Part shown: positions 39,256 through 48,445 of the stretch, piece after piece
Layout of the letters: every line of letters begins with the position of its first letter
Numbering within the stretch: the stretch's first letter is position 1
Assembly (NCBI RefSeq): GCF_963678635.1
Contig: NC_087066.1
Span: 5,981,954 to 6,045,953 of the forward strand
Length of the DNA stretch: 64,000 nt
Direction of reading: 5' to 3'
Source: Symsagittifera roscoffensis
Taxonomy: Eukaryota; Xenacoelomorpha; Acoela; Convolutidae
Made by a program: the position numbers and the translations under genes
Notes under the pieces: model-generated
Told to the model about the DNA's origin: nothing
Database searches by the model: none
Seen by the model: the letters and a program-made list of their open reading frames with translations, nothing else

Positions 39256-42250
39256 TGTATCATTTCTTACTGCCTATACACTCAATTTGATTGCTAGTGT
39301 CCTTTTAGTCTGACTACTGTTAACAATAACACAACACAATAAATTCCAAAAGTTTCTGTTAAATAGTGACTACGAATCCTTGTATGTTATCACAGTACAG
39401 CGTGCAAACAATTTACTCACAATAATCGATTATTAGTTGTAAGATTTGAAGCTAGCACAGTATGACGATATCAGTTTATTTAAAAGATGGTGTTCTCACG
39501 ACCCAATCAAGAACAGATATTATAGATTTAAAACCAAAATGAAGAAAAATAAGAATATTTTCTGTGGAAAACGTATGTGTTTTGTACTTTAGTCAGTCGC
39601 AAGGTAACAGTCGAACTTGTTTCTAAATAAAGTGCTTTCCCTGCTTGGTGCTGCACCAAACAGACAAAACTTGAAGGCAGTAATTTTTGCAAGTTGGCGT
39701 CTATTGCACCCACCGAGTTTTGTGATACCTAAATGCCTTCGGACTGCCCGAGATAGTCCTACTAAAATCTTTAGGGCAATCACTTTTCCCAAACACGATT
39801 TGGGTTTCAATCCACACAATTCAGTTACAAACTCTTGTTCAATATAGACTTAGTGTCCGAAATATCTGAATTTAGACCTGTTTTATTTTTGTCTGTTCTT
39901 TTATAAAAGGCAAGTTACCAGTGCAGTCACTGGTTCCTAGCCTCTTTATTAATAACTTGATACCTTTCACTTTTTTCTTTTCTTTTGTCTACTTAAGTCT
40001 TGACAAATAAGACCCCTCCGGATTGGCAAAAACAAGACCCCTCCGGATTGGTAAAAATAAGACCCCTCCGGATTGGCAAAATTAAGACCCCTCCGCATTG
40101 GCAAAAACAAGGCCCTTCCGGGTTGCCAAAATTGAGACCCTTCCGAATTGTCAAAACTAAGACCCGTCCGGATTGGCAAAAACAAGACCCCTCCGGATTC
40201 GTAAAAATATGACCCTCCGGATTGGCTAAATTAAGACCCCTCTTGGTTGGCAAAATTGTGACCCTCAAGGTTGGGAAAAATAAGACCCCTCCGGATTGGC
40301 AAAAAAAGTCGTTCCGGATTGGTAAAAATAGTACCCTTCCGATTGGCAAAAACAAGACCCTTCCGGATTGGCAAAATTGGGACCCTCCCCAATTGTCAAA
40401 AACAAGACCCTTCCGGATTGGTAAAAATAGCTTTTCAGAGACTTTCGAAATTTCCACCAGATACCCATCGGGATACGTTCTCCGATGCTATTATGCTGTT
40501 TGAACTAACTAAGAAGTGTTTATCTTCTTTCCCAAGAACCTTCCGGATCGAAGCGAAGCCTCTAATTTGACAATTCACCCTAACTGTGAACGGTCTTATC
40601 ACTAGCCTAGTTTCGACTTGACTATGGTTTTCTGGTTCCCCTAGACTTCCCCTTTCAACAGCATAAATTCGCCTTATCCAACCGTTACTACCATTTGGTA
40701 GGGTTGTAAGGGCTTTCCATTTCCAAAAAAAATAACTTCCCGAGTTGGTGAATTTGCTAAAAACAATCTTAAAAATTTTCCAAGCTGTTTTTTTTTTGAA
40801 TAATTGATGTTTCTATGAAAAAGCTCACCTATTTTTTGATCTTATGCTACTAAGATCAGTTAGATTTGTCCAGTAAATCCAAAATTATTAACCAAAACGT
40901 CTTCTTTCTAAAGTCAAAAACTTTTCTCTCTTTTAGGTTCCGCCTATCTTTTTTCGCAGTTCTCTTCTTTTTGACCTAAAAATTATTGATCCGAGCTCAG
41001 AAGGCCTATAATTTCCTAGTTCAATGCAAAAATTTTGATCTGAAGCGTTCTAGCTGAAAAAGTGTGCCAAAAACAATTTTATTCGCACCCCACCGGATTG
41101 AAGAATCCACTAAATCAAACACGTTAAGTTCGATTTCTCTGTAACCCGGAAGGTTATCGGTAAACGGGTTTCAAAACCTGTCAATTCACTGGTGAATGTT
41201 GTCCGAACAACAATTTTTTTGTCCTAACTCAATTATTTCAAATAACAAATTTATTTTGTAGCGTTTCGTTTCTTCAAAAATCAAGAAAATTCGGTTTTTG
41301 GTACCCAATTAGTTCCAACCACTTCCGAACTAAGCTTCACCGGTTCTACCTATTATACTAGTACAGTTACGATGTAACTCACTAATTTAGCGCTTTTTTT
41401 GTTTCAAAAAATATTGGTATCTCAACAATCGCGATTTGTGGGGAGATCAGTATATCGCTATTTTGACCCTAAAAACCGGTCCGTTTACTCTGTTTTTCAC
41501 TGATTATTGATATAGGTGTAAAAACTTAGACTGTATTAAAAATAATACTGTCGGGCTCCCCACAGATTAGTATCTTACTTTTTGTACCAAAATGGATAAA
41601 AGACTCTTAACGATATCCAACAGTCGATTGTTGTTGTCCTTGAGCCTTTACTGGTCGCTCCTTGAACTGCTTGCCGGCTCAGTCTTCTTCTCTAATCCGA
41701 GACCTTTCCGGATTGAGCGCAAAATAGCATTAACGTTCTTAAATAGTAAAATAACCCTACAGTACAAGCACCACAAGCGGGCCACAATTTTGATCGTAAA
41801 GATAATGACTGATATAAATGCCTGTAACAACAATATGTCTAACAACAACGATTGAGAGGGCCGGATCACATCTCGTCTGAGGGGGGGATTACTTCTACTG
41901 ATTTTATACTTTTTTACTGTTTTTGGTTTTTTTTCGGTTATTCTTTTGATTTTTGTTTTTTCTTGGGTACTACACTATTTTTTGTTTGCTTTCTTGTATA
42001 TCTTCAAGTGTTTTTGGTCACGCGTCACTCAGGAAATGACGGGACCGCGAATCCCCCCAACCCTCCTGGTTCGTGAATTTTTGGTCTTAACTAGGTTGAA
42101 AAGCTATTCACGGAAACCCTGAAGGCTTCCGCGTTCCGAAATACCCTTCCGACCCGGCCGTTAGGGCCTTATTAAGGGCGTTATTATGAGCATCCGCTCG
42201 GCGCGGAGTGCTCGTTAACGGTTCTGCCGGTCATGATGTTAAAAAGAATA
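39256..42250 (-). other. Leader of the old gypsy element
   Basis: About 3 kb between the primer-binding site and the gag ATG, with no coding signal except repeat artefacts. It contains the 25-bp minisatellite at 40,011-40,430. Scattered CCTTCCGGATTG-like motifs outside the array (about 40,540 and 41,700) suggest the repeat motif once spread further. Confidence 0.6.
40011..40430 (-). repeat. 25-bp minisatellite, 17 copies, in gypsy leader
   Basis: Plus-strand unit GACCCCTCCGGATTGGCAAA plus five variable bases. I count 17 units, most 25 bp, four of them 23-24 bp. All frames stay open locally, which explains the Ser/Phe/Gly-rich ORFs on both strands. It occupies the same place in the element as the 13-14 bp array of the young copy but is unrelated in sequence. 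Confidence 0.95.
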
Positions 42251-42266
42251 GCAAGCAGGAGCGCCA
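42251..42266 (-). other. Primer-binding site of old element
   Basis: TGGCGCTCCTGCTTGC on the minus strand, 11 nt after the LTR end at 42,278. It shares TGGCGCTCCTG with the young element's site. Confidence 0.65.
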
Positions 42267-42277
42267 AAAAACATCTA

Positions 42278-43715
42278 TGTAACATTCGCCCGGAAATACA
42301 TATCCACGGAAATTAAAGCTAAGCTATAAAACGAATGGATAGCGTTTTAAAAAAGCTCTACATGATATTCACCGTCTCTGCCAAAGCCAGCTCTTTTGGC
42401 GGTTTTCCTAACATCGGGTTGACAAAAAACGTTATTGCTTTCCGGCTTCGACCAGAACGCTCAAATTAACTTAATTATATGCAAAAATAGTGAGCTCATG
42501 GCTGCGTCTCACTATCCCCAGACTACGAGATCACTCCTAAAAACGTGCTACTACTATCTATTATATTACGATTGTTTTGTTCAGTAGATAAAAATCATCA
42601 TCTCCATCAAAGATGTATCAACCCGTTCCTCCACTCCTAGCTTCTCATTATCTGAAACTGAATCGAGATGTTAATTAAATTCAATACAAGGCATGACCAG
42701 AAAGCTAAAAGTTAATATATAACAGTTTGAGTCTTGGGCCGAGACCCCTCCGGATTCTGGAATCAGGGGAAATAGCACTCCTATTCCTTTTCAGAAGGCT
42801 GGACACGTCGTCCCAACACCCTTCCTCGTTCGTTTGAATTGCTCGGTATCGATTGTAGCGACACAATCGTTACAACTCGGAGCGGTTTCTGACAATTTCC
42901 AGTTATAACTTCAATCTGTCGCTATTTCCTCGTAGTTGTTTTCACTGCAACTATCGCTGTTCTGTTTTGCCGTTTCAGTGTGAAGAAAATAATGAAAGGT
43001 TACGTGTCGTTCACGTCCAAATCGATATTTTAAAAATTAGCATGTCAGTTAAAACCAACCCTTCCCGAGTTCTCCAATCGTTCATATAACGTCGCTTATC
43101 CGTTGAAACCATCAATCTTCCATGTTCAGTAGATCGAACTTCAAGTTCAGTAGGTAAAATCATCATGTCCATCGAAGATCGATCAACCCTTTCCTCCAAC
43201 TCCCAGCTTCTCATTATCTCAAAATAAATCGGGATGTTAATTCAATTCAGTTCACGGCAAGACCAGAAAGCTAAAATTTATTATACAACAGTTTGAGTCT
43301 TGGGCCCGAGACCTCTCCGGATTCTGGAATCCGGAGAAATAACACTCTTAATTCATTCCGGTAGGCTGGACACGTCGTCCCAACGCCCTTCCTGGTTCTT
43401 GTAAACTGCTCGGTAACGATTGTAGCGGCACAATCGTTACAACTCGGATTGGTATCTGACAATTTGTAACCACAATTTCAATCTTCTGCCGTTTCGTTGT
43501 TGTTGTCACTGAGACTAGTGTTGTTCTCTACGAACTCTGTTGCTGTGGTTCTGCTGTTTCAGTGTGTGCGAAATAACAAAAAGTTACGTGTCGTTCATAG
43601 CCAAATCGAAATTTTAAAACACAGCATCTCAGTCAAAACTAATACTTCCCTACTTGTCTGATCGTTCAAAAAACGTCACTAATTCATTAAAATCATCAAT
43701 GCTCTCGGTCAGATG
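42278..43715 (-). repeat. 5' LTR of old element with internal tandem duplication
   Basis: The minus-strand LTR end (CGAATGTTACA) is at 42,278. The sequence aligns with the LTR at 12,059-13,019, but a segment of about 566 bp occurs twice in tandem (about 42,578-43,143 and 43,144-43,712; for example GTTCAGTAG.TAAAA.TCATCAT begins each). The outermost ~50 bp of the LTR are missing on the right. The two units differ considerably, so the duplication is old. Confidence 0.75.
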
Positions 43716-43717
43716 CT

Positions 43718-43915
43718 AAAAAAAACTCGAGAGATCAGCCGTCTTCTCCACGAGGGCTTCAGCAATGGCGACATCTCCTATCGGTGCTCCCAAGATGAGT
43801 AATTTAACGATACCGACGGCAAATGCTGTTGAACTTAGACAAAATGGACGACATCAATTCCTCTGAAGAGATTTCTACTAAATATAGCTCACACTTGTCT
43901 GGGCGCACTTCAAGA
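43718..43915 (-). pseudogene. LINE reverse transcriptase fragment
   Basis: The minus strand encodes LSLEVRPDKCELYLVE, then after a frame change KLLILGAPIGDVAIAEAL. This is the post-catalytic segment (GL..N..KCE, then LLGAP.G) of a non-LTR reverse transcriptase family. The same family's upstream part occurs at 46.7 and 52.0 kb. The fragment abuts the truncated LTR. Confidence 0.65.
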
Positions 43916-44300
43916 CTTAAATATAAGAAATTAAAAAAGTTAATTCAAACGTTTTCGCACATTTTGTGAATCATCAGGATTAAAATTGTTTACAAAACTT
44001 ACAAAACGATCAAAAATCTGATAAATGAGAAAAAATTCTAAAAAAAATCTGAAACTTTTTAACCCATCAAATTTAAACACCTGTAAATACTTAATGTAAT
44101 TACGTAATCATGAATAACATTTTCCTGTAAATTTCTGAGGTTTTTTAATTTTTTGTTCTTTCATGGTTATAAAATTTTGATTTGGAAATATTTTTAATTC
44201 TGAGTTGTCAGTTTTTTAAACTTTTATTCATGTTATACAAAGACTATACTTTTAGTGTTAATTGCCGGCTCCTGAAATCATCGCGTGTGTTGATCTTCCG
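43916..44300. other. AT-rich spacer
   Basis: Nothing recognisable. Confidence 0.4.
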
Positions 44301-44369
44301 CCTCTTCCTCCAAATATGCAAAGCCTATAACAGTAGTTTATGAGTGTTGGCTAATTGGTCTATAATCTC

Positions 44370-45890
44370 TGACTATAGCTCAGCAAAAACGCCTACCTCC
44401 TTATTACATTCTAACAAGTGTTGCCCTACTGGGGAGTCCCCTAAATAACGTGGCCCTCGTGGATAAAAGTCGGACTGTCTGGCCGACATAGATGGAGTTA
44501 CATCAACTGCATGTAAGCTTGTACACCACTTTGGATCTCAGTTCACGAGAAAAAGAAGTTTTGAGGGATGGCAAGCATGCTTTCAATTTACTTGTTGAAT
44601 AATTATTTGTGCCCCGGATATTAGCCGAACATTTGCAGCTACCAGTTGAGATGGATTGCCTCGATATTGCTTAGTAAGAAGGGGTGTGTGTCTTTCAACC
44701 ATTTATCTTTTCTCGGTTCTGATGCCTTCACCTCTAAATTTTTCTTTCTCGCAATGATCTTGTTAAGAGTTTCAAACACTTCCCTGACAGACTAATCGGA
44801 TATTGATTTTCAATCCATTGTTTCCGATTTTTTTCAATGCCTGGTCAAAATCTTCCCATGTTGAGGTACTTCTGAAAACCCTATGAACCGTCTCTTTAAA
44901 AACTTTTTATTTGTACTGCAAAGGTGCGCAGCCTCTGAAATTTAGAATGGTGCCGGTATCAGTGGGGTTTTGGTACCAACCACATGTGACCTTCCTTCCT
45001 GAATCCACGTTGACATTTAAGTTCGAAAAGGCCAAATAACCGTTACTATCAAGTTCTTCTATGGTGAACTGCATGTTTGGATGCAACTTATTGGCAACCT
45101 CGAGAACTACCTAGCATCGCCCTTGACCCTTCTAACTATGTCATTCACATATCTTAGAAAAACTTTAACACCATTCACATTCCGATCTGCATCCTGTTGT
45201 TTTGGCAACTCATGCAATACCAAACTGTTTCAGTGTTGTCTGCGTATTCGGGTTCCGATATAATACCATACCCTAATTGGTACCAATTCAAACCAGCTTC
45301 CCATTCTACCCCTTTTATCCGATTTGTGACCTTTTTCTGACATCTAGGGCACACTTACTTGTTACTCTCATTTAGCATAGTCAATTTTGGTACTTCTTTC
45401 TTTAATGCAGGTGCGTATTCTTTGAGCCACAAATTGGCCAATGCTACTGCAAGGGAGGCGACCATTGCTAAACCTAAACCGTCTTTTGTACATACCACAA
45501 ACCATTGCATTTAAAGTGTACCTTACTCACTGCCAAATTCAGTAGTTTTTCCATAGTCTTGCGAGATGTTTCCGGAGGGTTGATATTATACTCTCGTCAG
45601 TTTCCAACTCAGTTTTTTCCAAGATCTGCATGGCCATTTGAGTGTTCGTTTCTATTTTTGCCCCCTCAATCTCATCAAAGTACTTTGCCAATGTTTTGTT
45701 TAGGTTGTCATATGAGCTACCAGGTAAAGAAAGGACGGGACGAAGTGGTGTGCCTTGTTTGTGTACTTTTGCTACTCCATACAGTTTAGTTGGCTGGGCT
45801 CCCGTTGATCTCAACCTAGTATACAGCTCTTCGCTAATCTCGCCCTTCTCTTGCATGGCGAGTAAGTCTGTGTTTGTCTTTTTCAATTTT
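44370..45890 (-). pseudogene. Penelope-like element: RT and GIY-YIG endonuclease, decayed
   Basis: The minus-strand frame from 45,886 gives GEISEELYTRLRSTGAQP, KLYGVAKVHKQGTPLRPVLS and PGSSYDNLNKTLAKYFD, the diagnostic start of Penelope-like RT. Further on (45,180-44,900) come FLRYVNDIVRRVKG (catalytic YVDD altered to YVND), NKLHPNMQFTIEELDSNGYL, and NPTDTGTILNFRGCAPLQYK. Near 44,560-44,380 a GIY-YIG domain follows: SKVVYKLTC, CNSIYVGQTVRLLSTR, and in another frame DSPVGQHLLECNKE. Order and orientation are those of a complete Penelope-like ORF, broken by frameshifts and stops. Terminal repeats were not found. Confidence 0.88.
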
Positions 45891-46060
45891 CAAGACTTCA
45901 AAATTATCATGTGAAAATCACGAAGCATGGTTGCATAGTCTCCTCTGGCTCAACTCTGACTCTATCTTCTTGGTGATGTCGTTCGTTGCGTCGCAGAAGA
46001 CCGGACGTGCTTCTGGGTCAACTAGCTGACCACCATCCTCCGAAGATAGCACAGCCTCAC
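45891..46060. other. Spacer, no gene recognised
   Basis: Possibly the upstream part of the Penelope-like element, but no motif supports it. Confidence 0.35.
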
Positions 46061-46663
46061 CTATTAAAAATGCGAAGCCGAAGCGTAGGCAGCATGAGTG
46101 TAGGGATAAAGACGCGGATAACGATCATGAACCAGAGAAAAGAGCTTGTTGCGCGAGACGGAGTTGAAGGCGTTCTTGAAATTAATGGATCAATCTTTAT
46201 GGATCACGGGAAACGATTCTGACTATACAGAGCAGCTGAGATTGTTAAACATCCTGCCTCTGGCGTTGTTTCTCCAGCTGAACGAGTTACTGATGATGGC
46301 GAAATTCTTGCATGAAGAAAACGATAACCTTAAGCTCCCGGCAAAAATGAAAATCCAGGAAGAACGAAAGAAGTTTTCAGCCTAAACAAGACCAGAACTG
46401 AAAAGGCTAGAGGAGAGCTTAGATTCAGGACGTGCCGTCTAATAAACCGACTAAATCAGAAAATTGAATTTCGAGAAATGCGAGGCTTAGAGCGAAGATT
46501 GATACAGATGATGTGGAAGTTTTTCGACGATCAATTCTCAGAACAAAACAAGTGCACATGGGTCCTCGTCTGTGACTGCAACATGTGCCGAAATAACCGG
46601 ACAAAATTTTGAGATTTTTGGGGATATCATCCCATCAGTATCCTACTGAAAATTCACAACCAC
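46061..46663 (+). pseudogene. 5'-truncated CR1 LINE ORF2 C terminus, copy 1
   Basis: Encodes YTEQLRLLNILPLALFLQ and, after frame breaks, FREMRGLERRLIQMMWKFF and CTWVLVCDCNMC, the C-terminal segment of CR1 ORF2 (compare YTERLKFLKLLPLSMYFEL in the LINE at 6.1 kb). The 3' UTR ends TCCTACTGAAAATTCACAAC. It is a third CR1 subfamily in the window. Confidence 0.8.
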
Positions 46664-46668
46664 CACAC

Positions 46669-47010
46669 ACTGCGCCCACCACACGTGGAAGCCAATCGAA
46701 GAACAGCGTTGTCCTTGTACACAGCAAGAGTGCGAACTCCTCCAGACTTCTTGCTCAAGGCGAAAAGATTAGCTCCAAAGAAATGAGGACGGATGAGACA
46801 AGGAGCTTTTCCAGACAGAACTCCTGGTTGGCTAATCAAGTCTTTAAGAATCTGTGGGGTGACTCTATCAGGCCCAGCAGCTGAGCCAGAAGGATAAGAC
46901 CTGATCGCGTCGCCGATATGGTAATGCGGTTTATGACAGGAGAATCGCCAGAGGGGGCGGGCACCGGGCACACTGACATCGCGATAAGAACGCGGCTGAT
47001 GCTTCATCTT
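46669..47010 (-). pseudogene. LINE reverse transcriptase fragment, copy 1
   Basis: The minus strand encodes SGSAAGPDRVTPQILKDLI, then FFGANLFALSKKSGGVRTLA and RLASTCGGRS, the fingers region of a non-LTR RT (G.D....L, F....L..L.KK.GG.RPIAV pattern). No catalytic box remains. It is duplicated at 52,030-52,489. Confidence 0.72.
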
Positions 47011-47500
47011 CGATTTCTACTCACTAACTACACTAGAGTGATGCGAGTCCAACATTTCTTTGTCCGAGGAAGCTACATGAATCATGGCTCCTCTTTAATC
47101 AAAAGACTCAACCTTAGCGGAGACACGCGTACTCAAATCCTCTGACGGAGACTTAGGTGCCTAAGTTTTGATCACGAGTGGTTGGAGCTACTTCTACACC
47201 AGTTCTGAAGACAAGAATCCGTACATGTTGTTGTTATTGTAGCTAGATCGATCTCTGCTTCCAGCTTTTGTTGACAAAGGCAAACATTTTTGTTGACTTT
47301 TTTTAGCAAGATGAGACAAGCATCAAATCCGATTATGGTTGAATTTGCTCGCATGAGACAAAGTCAACCATAGTCGCATTTGATGAACACAATTCTCAGC
47401 AGCAATTCTTGAAGTCATTATGTTAAAGATTAGAAATGGCCTGATAAACTTAGTTAGCTTAATTGTTGTGATAAACTTATTAAATAGTTTGAGATAAAAC

Positions 47501-48430
47501 ATGGCTGGTCATAGTGTTGTTTGCAAACCTGCAAGAAGTCTATCAGAGGTTAGTGTCTGTCTGTGCTGCGGTACTTCCCTACACCTGAGCCAAAATTGTA
47601 CAAAGTTTCCGCAACGAAGCATTGAAAGCCTGAAATTGATAAGCTTGAATGTGCTGTTAATTTGCAACTCATGTGTAAACAACAACAAGCGTGACGCAAT
47701 CTTTAATGAAACCGCGTCAAGAATCCAGCAAGAAAACTTCCTTGCACAATCGAATAAAATGAGCGACGACTTGAAAGCTTTGAAAGACATCCAGACAGAA
47801 CTCAGCACACTGCGCCAAGAGATGAGTGTTCACAGGCAAGAGATGAAACCTGATGACTCGTTATTAGAAGTGAAGCTGTCGAAAGGTTTCGAAACTTTTT
47901 CTGATGCTTTAAAGGCAAATCTCGCGTCAGTTGAGGAAGCTGTAACCCGATCAAACCCTGCAAATGCTCCGGCACAGCGAGCCACCCGCATTGCAGACCC
48001 ATGCGCGAATCGTATTCGAGGGATTGAAGAATCCGATGGTTTACCCCACGCCCGCCTTGCCAAAGACATGGACGAAGTTAAGAAAATGTTAGTCCACCTC
48101 GAAGCGGACTCCGCAGTTGTAAGCATAAAACGACTTGGTGGTTATGAAGCTGGGAGAGGTTCTCCCAGATCGATTCTAGCTACTTTAGAAAACCAGTTCT
48201 CAAGAGACCTTGTGCTGAAGTCTGTTTCAAAACTGAAGACATATAACAAAGTTTTGTATGTTTCTCCTGACCTGTCAATCTCTGACCTGGAATTGGAGAA
48301 AAAAGTCTTGAAGGAACGATACAAACTTATCACCGAAGAAAATGTCCCGAGAAAAGAATTAAAAATAATTAAGCTTAAACTCTTCAAGATGGGCGAGAAT
48401 GAGAATTGGGTTGAAGTACCAACCCAATGA
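47501..48430 (+). CDS. LINE ORF1: PHD-like finger and coiled-coil RNA-binding protein
   Basis: 309 residues with the same layout as the ORF1 at 9,052. An N-terminal Cys-rich finger (VCLCCGTSLHLSQNC, then LLICNSCVNN), a coiled coil at about 85-115 (ALKDIQTELSTLRQEMSVHR), and a C-terminal nucleic-acid-binding region with IKRLGGYEAGRGSPRSILATL and LKSVSKLKTYNKVLYVSPDL. ORF2 begins 15 nt after its stop. No break is seen. Confidence 0.85.
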   Translation: MAGHSVVCKPARSLSEVSVCLCCGTSLHLSQNCTKFPQRSIESLKLISLNVLLICNSCVNNNKRDAIFNETASRIQQENFLAQSNKMSDDLKALKDIQTELSTLRQEMSVHRQEMKPDDSLLEVKLSKGFETFSDALKANLASVEEAVTRSNPANAPAQRATRIADPCANRIRGIEESDGLPHARLAKDMDEVKKMLVHLEADSAVVSIKRLGGYEAGRGSPRSILATLENQFSRDLVLKSVSKLKTYNKVLYVSPDLSISDLELEKKVLKERYKLITEENVPRKELKIIKLKLFKMGENENWVEVPTQ

Positions 48431-48445
48431 CTGACCGAACCATCG

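Larger units (their letters stand above)
27818..43715 (-). mobile_element. Old minus-strand gypsy relic (body and 5' LTR)
   Basis: On the minus strand, from right to left: 5' LTR, primer-binding site, 3-kb leader with a 25-bp minisatellite, gag, protease, RT-RNase H, integrase and an SGNH-type accessory ORF. All coding regions carry frameshifts and stops. Its 3' end (12,059-13,072) has been split off by the young plus-strand insertion. Protein similarity to the young element is clear in every domain (for example WRG(S/P)FMITEVHQ and AHYEN(I/L)KPH in integrase), but the LTR sequences differ, so these are two related families. Confidence 0.9.
46061..47440. repeat. Composite segment, copy 1 (direct duplication)
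   Basis: It matches 51,424-53,063 in direct orientation at roughly 95% identity by eye. It contains a CR1 3' fragment (plus), an RT fragment (minus), and a short piece of the TDRD9 5' exon region with an inverted duplicate. Relative to copy 2 it lacks about 125 bp near 46,665 and lacks the LINE tail inserted at 52,503. The intact-length LINE at 47,441 follows immediately. Confidence 0.85.

Noticed and set aside
39967-40570. Repetitive ORFs on both strands rich in Phe/Leu/Pro
   Set aside because: Artefact of the 25-bp minisatellite in the old gypsy leader.
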